Positions 5,221-10,064 of a DNA stretch of 10,064 nt are shown here, one piece after another (positions within the stretch are counted from its first letter, which is position 1; each line of letters opens with the position of its first letter). This DNA is from Pseudomonadota bacterium (GTDB lineage Bacteria; Pseudomonadota; Alphaproteobacteria; JAAXGF01): contig JADFMW010000086.1 in assembly GCA_022563655.1 (NCBI GenBank), positions 1 to 10,064 of the forward strand. Direction: 5' to 3'. Below the pieces are notes generated by a model. That model searched no databases, was not told where the DNA came from, and saw nothing but the letters and a program-made list of their open reading frames with translations. Position numbers and translations under genes: made by a program.

Positions 5221-6260
5221 CACGGCCCGCGCCGCCTGGTCGTTGCCGTTGATTCCGCCGGATCCTCCCATTCCGCGTCTTCGGGCATGATGCGGCGGAT
5301 GTCGTCGAGCACTTTCGGAGGCTGACGCGGCGTCCCGGTCAGCGCCTCGCTGGCCTCGCGGGCGACCGCCGGGCGCTCGGTCCGCCTCGCGGCCGCGGGC
5401 AGGACGCTGCCGTGGCGCCCGGCGCGGACGGCCTGAAAGCGGCGGCGCACGCGGCGGACGGCCTGAAAGCGACGGCGCCGAGGTCCGACCCGCACGGTGC
5501 CGACGCGCTGGGTTCCGATCTCGCGCATGGCGCCCCGCGGCGGGCCAATCTGCCGCGCCTTGCGCTTGGGCGCGCCGACGAGAGTGACCAGCGCGAGCCC
5601 GGCGAGGAACCCGCCGATATGCGCCCACCACGCGATTCCGCCGCTATCCTCGGGAACGGCGAGCCCCTCCATTCCCTGCACCAGCTGCACGATTGCCGGC
5701 ACCAGCTGGAAGACGAACCATATCGCGGTGTAGACCACGGCGGGCAGCCGCCATGTGGCGGGAAAGAACAGCACCAGCGTGAGAAGATGGACCTTCGCCC
5801 GCGGGTACAAGAGGGTGTAGCCGCCGAGAACGCCGGCGATGGCGCCCGATGCGCCGAGCGCCGGCACCGTGGAGCTGTAGTTGAAGGCAAGGTGCGCCAT
5901 GCTCGCGAGCGCGCCGCACAGCAGATAGAAGACGATGAAGCGCGGCGCCCCCAGCCGCTCTTCCAGCGGCCTTCCGAACAGCCACAGCGTCCACATGTTG
6001 ACGATCAGATGCAGCCAGCCGGCGTGCATGAAGGTGTTGGTCAGCAGCGGCAGGACGTTGAACGGATCGAGGCCGTGGGCGCGGGCGAAACCGGGCTGGG
6101 TGTAACGCGCCGGGACCAAGGCGTTGTGATTGATGAACTCTTGGGCGACGCTTTCCGGCAGCCCGCTCAGGTACAGAAAAACCGCCGCGTTGGCGACGAT
6201 CAGCCCGATCACCGCGCCGGGTATCTCGTCGACCTCGACGGACGTGCGAACCGGGATCAT
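5214..6260 (-). CDS. Rhomboid family intramembrane serine protease
   Basis: Rhomboids cleave transmembrane substrates inside the lipid bilayer. The catalytic dyad is visible: S138 in GASG (136-139) and H214 in AHIGGFLAG (213-221). The loop-1/TM2 motif HLIVNMW (84-90) provides the oxyanion residues H84 and N88, with TNTFMHAGWLH before it and LWLFGRPLEERLG after it. Hydrophobic segments lie near 14-32, 84-97, 107-127, 138-151, 157-168, 173-193 and 212-229. After ~230 comes an Arg-rich cytoplasmic tail of about 120 residues, unusual for the family, with a duplicated RRRFQAVR. Start ATG 6260 has GAGG nine bases upstream. It follows nfeD by 71 bases on the same strand, so it may be part of the SPFH-nfeD operon. 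Substrates are unknown. Confidence 0.9.
   Translation of the reverse strand: MIPVRTSVEVDEIPGAVIGLIVANAAVFLYLSGLPESVAQEFINHNALVPARYTQPGFARAHGLDPFNVLPLLTNTFMHAGWLHLIVNMWTLWLFGRPLEERLGAPRFIVFYLLCGALASMAHLAFNYSSTVPALGASGAIAGVLGGYTLLYPRAKVHLLTLVLFFPATWRLPAVVYTAIWFVFQLVPAIVQLVQGMEGLAVPEDSGGIAWWAHIGGFLAGLALVTLVGAPKRKARQIGPPRGAMREIGTQRVGTVRVGPRRRRFQAVRRVRRRFQAVRAGRHGSVLPAAARRTERPAVAREASEALTGTPRQPPKVLDDIRRIMPEDAEWEDPAESTATTRRRGPWG
5424..5483. repeat. 30-bp in-frame tandem duplication in the rhomboid tail
   Basis: The 18 bases gcggacggcctgaaagcg occur at 5424-5441 and again at 5454-5471, followed by further similarity (ggcggcgc versus gacggcgc counted from the last shared g). On the coding strand this gives RRRFQAVR twice at a spacing of ten residues, in the Arg-rich C-terminal extension. 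Confidence 0.8.
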
Positions 6261-6302
6261 CGGCTAGGACCTCGGCAAGATCGAACCACGGCGAGCCCGC
6301 GG

Positions 6303-6325
6303 CCGCCGCTCACGGTTGGCGGCGG
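6303..6325 (-). promoter_or_regulatory. Hairpin in the nfeD-rhomboid spacer
   Basis: The 71-base spacer between the nfeD stop and the rhomboid start contains perfect 7-bp arms ccgccgc (6303-6309) and gcggcgg (6319-6325) around a 9-base loop. The arms and loop length are the same as those of the hairpin in the prs-rplY spacer, with a different loop sequence. There is no T tract, so termination is not expected to be strong. Confidence 0.35.
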
Positions 6326-6331
6326 TCGGCG

Positions 6332-6778
6332 TCAGGCCTCCTCCACCTTGAGGATCGCGCCGTCGGCGCCGACCACCTTGACGCGGACGCCGGCGACGAA
6401 GTCCTTGCCTTCGACCTTCCAGGTGGTGCCGTCGACGTTGATCGCGCCCTGGCCGTTGACGACCGGCTGCTCGAGGACGACGAGGCGGCCGACGCACTGC
6501 TCGGCCCGGCGGTTGAGCAAGGGATCCTCGGAGACGGTCGGGCGCCAGCGCGCGTAGTAGCGCCAGGCAAAGACGCTCGCCACCGAAAGCACGGCGAACA
6601 GGAATACCTGGATCTCCCAGCCGATTCCCCCCGCGACGAGGACGACCAAGCCAACGGCGATGGCCGAGATGCCGGTCCACAAAAACACCGTGGTCGGGGC
6701 GAACACCTCGACGGCAATGAGCAGCGCGGCGAGCACCCACCAGTGCCAGAACTCGATGCTGCCGAGTATGCCGTTCAT
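6332..6778 (-). CDS. NfeD-like membrane protein (short form)
   Basis: NfeD-family proteins are membrane partners of stomatin-like SPFH proteins. This 148-residue protein starts MNGILGSIEFWHWWVLAALLI, with hydrophobic segments near 12-27, 31-50 and 55-71, and then a soluble region (90-146) with the NfeD OB-fold pattern: VGRLVVLEQPVVNGQGAINVDG then WKVEG and GVRVKVVGADGAILKVEE. It lacks the N-terminal ClpP-like protease domain found in long NfeD proteins. The ATG (6778-6776) shares four bases with the stop of the SPFH gene (ATGA), so the two are coupled. The frame is open further upstream, but that part lies antisense-free inside the SPFH gene and is only an alternative frame of it. Likely role: assembly or stability of SPFH complexes in the inner membrane. 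Confidence 0.88.
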   Translation of the reverse strand: MNGILGSIEFWHWWVLAALLIAVEVFAPTTVFLWTGISAIAVGLVVLVAGGIGWEIQVFLFAVLSVASVFAWRYYARWRPTVSEDPLLNRRAEQCVGRLVVLEQPVVNGQGAINVDGTTWKVEGKDFVAGVRVKVVGADGAILKVEEA

Positions 6779-7695
6779 TTCTTGCCGAACGCCTCGCGCG
6801 CGATCTCGGTGATCCCGCCGATCGCCCCGATCACGTTCGCCGCCTCGAGCGGCAGGAACAGAATCTTCTGGTTCGGCGAGTCGGCGAACTTGCCGAGCGC
6901 ATCGATGTACTTCTGGGCCACGAAGTAGTTGATCGCCTGCACGTTGCCCTCGGAGATCGCCTTCGATACCGTCGCGGTCGCCCTGGCCTCGGCCTCGGCC
7001 AGGCGCTCGCGCGCCTCGCCGTCGCGGAACGCGGCCTCGTTGCGGCCCTCGGCATCCAGGATCGCCGCCTGCTTCTCGCCCTCGGCCTTGAGGATCTCCG
7101 ATTGGCGGATGCCCTCCGCCTCGAGGATGTTGGCGCGCTTCTCGCGCTCGGCCTTCATCTGGCGCGCCATGGCCTCGACGATGTCGCGCGGCGGCTCGAT
7201 GTCCTTGATCTCGACGCGGGTGACCTTGATCCCCCACGGCGTGGTGGCCTCGTCGATGACGGCGAGCAGCCGGGCGTTGATGTGGTCGCGCTGCGACAAC
7301 AGCTCGTCGAGGTCCATCGAGCCCATCACGGTGCGCAGGTTGGTCATGGTCAGGTTGAGGATGCTGAGCTCGAGGTTGGTCACCTGATAGGCCGCCTTGG
7401 CGGCGTCGATCACCTGGAAGAAGATAATGCCGTTCGCCGTGACCATGGCGTTGTCCTTGGTGATCACCTCCTGCTCGGGCACCTCGAGCAGGGTCTCCAT
7501 CATGTTCATCTTGGCGCCGATGCGGTCCATGACGGGCGTGATGATGTTTAGGCCGGGCCTGAGCGAGCGCGTGAAGCGGCCGAAGCGCTCGACCGTGTAC
7601 TCCATGCCTTGGGGCACCGCCTTCACCCCCATCAGCACCAGCACGATGGCGAGAAGCAGGATGGCGATGATGAAGATGGTAAATGCTTCCGGCAT
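6775..7695 (-). CDS. Stomatin/prohibitin-like SPFH protein (QmcA/YbbK type)
   Basis: The protein has an N-terminal membrane anchor (FTIFIIAILLLAIVLVLMG, residues 5-23), then the SPFH domain from ~25 to 185 with the stomatin-type signatures VPQGMEYTVERFGRF (28-42), LRPGLNIITP (45-54), VITKDN (77-82), LRTVMGSMDLDELLS (120-134) and WGIKVTRVEIKDIEPP (154-169). A charged helical region rich in Glu, Ala and Arg follows (~178-245), the usual oligomerising coiled coil. At 306 residues it has normal QmcA/YbbK length. ATG 7695 was preferred over 7716 because AAGGGAG lies six bases upstream of it and translation from it begins directly with the anchor. Its stop overlaps the nfeD start. The family forms large membrane microdomain assemblies and often modulates membrane proteases. 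Confidence 0.93.
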   Translation of the reverse strand: MPEAFTIFIIAILLLAIVLVLMGVKAVPQGMEYTVERFGRFTRSLRPGLNIITPVMDRIGAKMNMMETLLEVPEQEVITKDNAMVTANGIIFFQVIDAAKAAYQVTNLELSILNLTMTNLRTVMGSMDLDELLSQRDHINARLLAVIDEATTPWGIKVTRVEIKDIEPPRDIVEAMARQMKAEREKRANILEAEGIRQSEILKAEGEKQAAILDAEGRNEAAFRDGEARERLAEAEARATATVSKAISEGNVQAINYFVAQKYIDALGKFADSPNQKILFLPLEAANVIGAIGGITEIAREAFGKK

Positions 7696-7730
7696 GGCTC
7701 TCTCCCTTATGGACAAACCAATGATCCGAG

Positions 7731-7745
7731 GCGGCGCGACGCCGC
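7731..7745 (-). other. Small hairpin in the SPFH leader
   Basis: Perfect 6-bp arms gcggcg and cgccgc flank a 3-base loop. If the promoter at 7798-7826 is right, this lies in the untranslated leader of the SPFH-nfeD transcript. It may be chance in such GC-rich DNA. Confidence 0.25.
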
Positions 7746-7797
7746 GGAGGTCTTGCGGTCGCGCCAGCCGTGGTCGCGCCGCCGCGCGATGCGACCG

Positions 7798-7826
7798 ATC
7801 CTACGCCGATGCGTGGTTGCCGACAA
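7798..7826 (-). promoter_or_regulatory. Possible promoter for the SPFH-nfeD operon
   Basis: On the minus strand TTGTCG (7826-7821, four of six matches) and TAGGAT (7803-7798, four of six matches) are separated by exactly 17 bases. Transcription would start near 7790, about 95 bases before the SPFH start. It lies in the 240-base divergent spacer between the SPFH gene and ubiD (7696-7935). I saw no equally good plus-strand promoter there for ubiD. Confidence 0.38.
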
Positions 7827-7935
7827 GGCGGCGGTCGCGGTGGCGGAGATGCCGGAGGCCCGGCCGCGCGGGCCGCTTGACGGCGCCGCCCGCTTGCGGC
7901 GTGATGGGGCGCCCGAGCACAGGAGCGCCGCCTTC

Positions 7936-9444
7936 ATGCCCTACAAATCCCTGCGCGACTTCATGGCACGGCTCGAGGCCGCGGGCCGGCTCGAGCGCGT
8001 GCGCGAGCCGGTCTCGCCCAAGCTCGAGATGACCGAGATCCAGACCCGCCTGTTGGCCGAGCAGGGGCCGGCGGTGCTGTTCGAGAACGTCGTGCGCGAC
8101 GACGGCGGACGCTACGAGGCGCCGGTGCTGGTCAACCTGTTCGGCACCGTCGAGCGCGTCGCCTGGGGCATGGACCGCGAGCCGCGCGAGCTGCGCGAGG
8201 TCGGCGAGACGCTGGCCTTCCTCAGGCAGCCCGAGCCGCCCGGCGGCTGGCGCGAGGCGCTCGACATGCTGCCGCTGCTCAGGACGGTGATGGCGATGAA
8301 GCCGAAGACGGTCTCCTCCGCACCGTGCCAGGAGGTCGTGCTGAAGGGCGATGACATCGACCTCGCGACGCTGCCCATCCAGGGCTGCTGGCCGGGCGAG
8401 CCGGCGCCGTTGATCACCTGGCCGCTGGTGGTCACCAAGGGGCCGGGCAAGAAGAAGACCGACGACTTCAACCTCGGCATCTACCGCATGCAGGTGACCG
8501 GCAGGAACACCACGCTGATGCGCTGGCTGGCGCATCGCGGCGGCGCCCAGCACCACGCCCGGTGGGCCTCCGAGCACCGCGAGCCGCTGCCCGCCGCCGC
8601 GGTCATCGGCGCCGACCCCGGCACCATCATCGCCGCGGTCACGCCGGTGCCCGACACGCTGTCGGAGTACCAGTTCGCCGGGCTGTTGCGCGGCGCCAAG
8701 GTCGAGCTCGTGCGCTGCAAGACCGTGCCGCTCGAGGTGCCGGCCGAGGCCGAGATCGTGCTCGAGGGCCACGTCGCGCTCGACGACTACGGCGACGAGG
8801 GGCCCTACGGCGACCACACCGGCTACTACAACGCGGTCGAGCGCTTCCCGGTGTTCACCATCAGCGCCATGACCATGCGCAAGCGGCCGATCTACCTCTC
8901 GACCTTCACCGGCCGGCCGCCCGACGAGCCCTCGATGCTGGGGATGGCATTGAACGAGGTGTTCATCCCGCTCCTGCAGCAGCAGTTCCCCGAGATCGTC
9001 GACTTCTGGCTGCCGCCCGAGGGCTGCTCGTACCGCATCGCCGTGGTGTCGATCAAAAAGGCGTACGCGGGCCACGCCAAGCGGGTGATGATGGCGGTGT
9101 GGTCCTATCTGCGCCAGTTCGTCTACACCAAGTTCATCATCGTGGTCGACGACGACATCGACGCGCGCGACTGGCGCGACGTGATGTGGGCGATCGCGAC
9201 GCGCATGGACCCCGCGCGTGACATCACCGTGGTCGAGAACACGCCGATCGACTACCTCGACTTCGCCTCGCCCGAGCCGGGCCTCGGCGGCAAGATCGGC
9301 CTCGACGCGACGACCAAGTGGCCGCCCGAGACCAAGCGCGAGTGGGGCCGCAAGATCCGCATGTCGGACGAGATCGTCGATCTGGTGACCAAGAAGTGGC
9401 CGTCGTACGGCCTCCCCGGCAGCGGCAAGCCGATCTGGAAATAG
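7936..9444 (+). CDS. ubiD: UbiD, 4-hydroxy-3-polyprenylbenzoate decarboxylase
   Basis: UbiD removes the carboxyl group from 4-hydroxy-3-polyprenylbenzoate in ubiquinone synthesis, using prenylated FMN supplied by UbiX. The match to the canonical enzyme runs the whole 502 residues (E. coli UbiD has 497). Key stretches are NLGIYRMQ (179-186) and MRWLAHRGGAQHH (195-207) in the metal and cofactor site, the active-site EGPYGDHTGYYN (288-299), TGRPPDEPSMLGMALNEVF (325-343), LPPEGCSYR (359-367), KRVMMAVWSYLRQF (382-395), VDDDIDARDW (404-413) and ENTPIDYLDFASP (434-446). ATG 7936 is chosen because AGGAG lies at 7921-7925 and the family begins here; the frame is open upstream to 7609 but that part overlaps the SPFH gene on the other strand. 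It is followed 110 bases later by pmbA in the same orientation. Confidence 0.97.
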   Translation: MPYKSLRDFMARLEAAGRLERVREPVSPKLEMTEIQTRLLAEQGPAVLFENVVRDDGGRYEAPVLVNLFGTVERVAWGMDREPRELREVGETLAFLRQPEPPGGWREALDMLPLLRTVMAMKPKTVSSAPCQEVVLKGDDIDLATLPIQGCWPGEPAPLITWPLVVTKGPGKKKTDDFNLGIYRMQVTGRNTTLMRWLAHRGGAQHHARWASEHREPLPAAAVIGADPGTIIAAVTPVPDTLSEYQFAGLLRGAKVELVRCKTVPLEVPAEAEIVLEGHVALDDYGDEGPYGDHTGYYNAVERFPVFTISAMTMRKRPIYLSTFTGRPPDEPSMLGMALNEVFIPLLQQQFPEIVDFWLPPEGCSYRIAVVSIKKAYAGHAKRVMMAVWSYLRQFVYTKFIIVVDDDIDARDWRDVMWAIATRMDPARDITVVENTPIDYLDFASPEPGLGGKIGLDATTKWPPETKREWGRKIRMSDEIVDLVTKKWPSYGLPGSGKPIWK

Positions 9445-9554
9445 GGGCCTCGGGTCGGCGCGGAGGCTCGTCTGGCGCGGCGCGGCGTGGTCGGCTATAT
9501 ACCGCCTTGGATACAGGCGCTCGCTCTCACTCCCAAGCAACGGTCGCCAAGCCC

Positions 9555-9944
9555 ATGACCGCTGACAAACCGACTCCCGTCGAACCGCTCGAGCTGTTGA
9601 GCGATCTGGTGCGCCGGGCGCGGGGCGCCGGCGCCGACGCGGCCGACGCGGTGATGTTCGAGAGCGCGAGCCTCGCCGTCGCCCAGCGCCTGGGCAAGTC
9701 GGAAGGCGTCGAGCGCGCCGAATCGCGCGACGTGGGCCTGCGCGTCTTTCGCGGCCGGCGCCAGGCGGTGGTGTCGACGACCGACACGTCGGCGGGCGCG
9801 CTTGCCGAGATCGTCGAGCGGGCGCTGGCGATGGCCCGGGCGGTGCCCGAGGACCCGTACTGCGGGCTGCCCGCCGCCGAGCTTCTCGCCCGCGAGGTCG
9901 CCGAGCTCGACCTGTGCGACGAGGACGAGCCGGCCCCGCGCGCC
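9555..9944 (+). CDS. pmbA: PmbA/TldE metalloprotease subunit, N-terminal fragment
   Basis: PmbA (TldE) pairs with TldD to form a zinc protease that trims unfolded or RiPP-type peptides. The first ~130 residues fit the family: LLSDLVRRARGAGADAADAV (14-33), LGKSEGVERAESRDVGLRVF (46-65), GRRQAVVSTTD (67-77), LAEIVERALAMARAVPEDPY (83-102) and ELDLCDEDEP (117-126). The family then normally continues for another ~310 residues; here, after about EPAPRA, the frame enters unrelated sequence with a CxxCH motif, so the gene is cut. There is no clear Shine-Dalgarno sequence before ATG 9555. An AT-rich TATATA at 9496-9501 could be a -10 box, although no good -35 box accompanies it, and an in-frame TTG at 9507 is a less likely start. 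The reading frame stays open to the window end. Confidence 0.85.
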
Positions 9945-9947
9945 GAC
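9933..9947. other. Junction between pmbA and a cytochrome-like sequence
   Basis: PmbA-like sequence is convincing to about base 9932 (DEDEP) and a CxxCH motif starts at 9948. The switch of protein family happens in this short stretch while the reading frame stays open. The exact breakpoint cannot be placed by eye. Confidence 0.55.
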
Positions 9948-10064
9948 TGCGCTCGATGTCACAAGGATCTCGAGTCGGCCGAAGCCGACGCGGTGCCCCG
10001 GACGCTCCCGATTTCTCCGCCCAATATCAAGTTCGCGCACGCCGATCATACCGAGGCGGGCGTC
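9945..10064 (+). pseudogene. Fragment resembling a multihaem c-type cytochrome, cut by the window edge
   Basis: The last 40 codons of the open frame include CARCH (9948-9962), a classic covalent haem-attachment motif, and PNIKFAHADHTEAGV at the end, a pattern (F-x-H-x-x-H-x-x-x-G-V) that in cytochrome c3/c7-type proteins usually precedes the next CxxCH. PmbA proteins have neither. No signal peptide belongs to this fragment as it stands, so haem could not be attached in the periplasm in this fused form. I infer it is part of another gene joined by rearrangement or misassembly. The identification rests on two short motifs only. Confidence 0.5.

Noticed and set aside
6779..7237. N-terminal extension of the NfeD frame to 7237
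   Set aside because: It lies entirely inside the SPFH gene in another frame and is rich in Arg and Gly; the ATG at 6778 overlaps the SPFH stop and starts the membrane protein.
7609..7935. A longer ubiD start at 7609
   Set aside because: The extension overlaps the SPFH gene on the other strand and has no UbiD similarity, while ATG 7936 has AGGAG at a suitable distance and matches the family start.
9445..9475. Possible terminator after ubiD (gcctc/gaggc arms)
   Set aside because: Only a 5-bp stem with a large loop and no T tract.
7801..9540. A 579-codon minus-strand open frame across ubiD
   Set aside because: It is the complement of a full-length UbiD. Its product is rich in Arg, His and Asp with no recognisable domain.
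1..10064. CRISPR arrays, tRNA or rRNA genes, insertion sequences and known riboswitches
   Set aside because: I looked in the spacers (2730-2797, 3731-3966, 5056-5213, 6261-6331, 7696-7935, 9445-9554) and saw no regularly spaced repeats, cloverleaf-like segments or transposase genes.

Overview
The window reads as chromosomal DNA of a very GC-rich proteobacterium, most likely an alphaproteobacterium. It carries the conserved minus-strand run prs - rplY (L25/Ctc) - pth - ychF, and further minus-strand and plus-strand housekeeping genes upstream of it. Lines I counted by hand in this core are about 73% G+C, and the genes are tightly packed with overlapping starts and stops.

Layout. Positions 1-~720 are different material: about 56% G+C by hand count, plus strand, holding the last codons of an unknown gene, a small CHC2-type zinc-finger primase-like gene and the first ~80 codons of a DUF3987/YfjI-type gene. 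This is a typical replication module of a prophage or integrated element. At about 710-724 it joins head-on to the 3' side of ychF, so both genes are cut mid-domain at the same place. From there the minus strand carries ychF (truncated), pth, rplY, prs with a recognisable promoter and a repeat-bearing leader, an Ldh/malate dehydrogenase-family oxidoreductase, a rhomboid protease, an NfeD-like protein and a stomatin-like SPFH protein. A 240-bp divergent spacer separates these from the plus-strand genes ubiD and pmbA. The pmbA frame changes at about 9933-9947 into a peptide with a CxxCH haem-binding motif, which looks like the start of a multihaem cytochrome fragment.

How the genes work together. 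prs makes PRPP; rplY, pth and ychF form a translation-related cluster (ribosomal protein, peptidyl-tRNA recycling, ribosome-binding ATPase). The SPFH and NfeD genes overlap by 4 bases and are followed by the rhomboid protease, which suggests a membrane-quality unit. UbiD acts in ubiquinone synthesis and PmbA is half of the TldD/PmbA protease.

I found no clear new defence, mobile or biosynthetic system. The most important observation is that both ends of the window switch mid-gene to unrelated sequence. This may be real rearrangement, but a chimeric assembly or amplification product is at least as likely. Lesser points of interest are an Asp-to-Glu change in the PRPP synthetase metal-binding signature, repeats in the prs leader, a perfect 12-bp inverted repeat next to 21-bp direct repeats after the rhomboid gene, and two spacers with identical hairpin arms.
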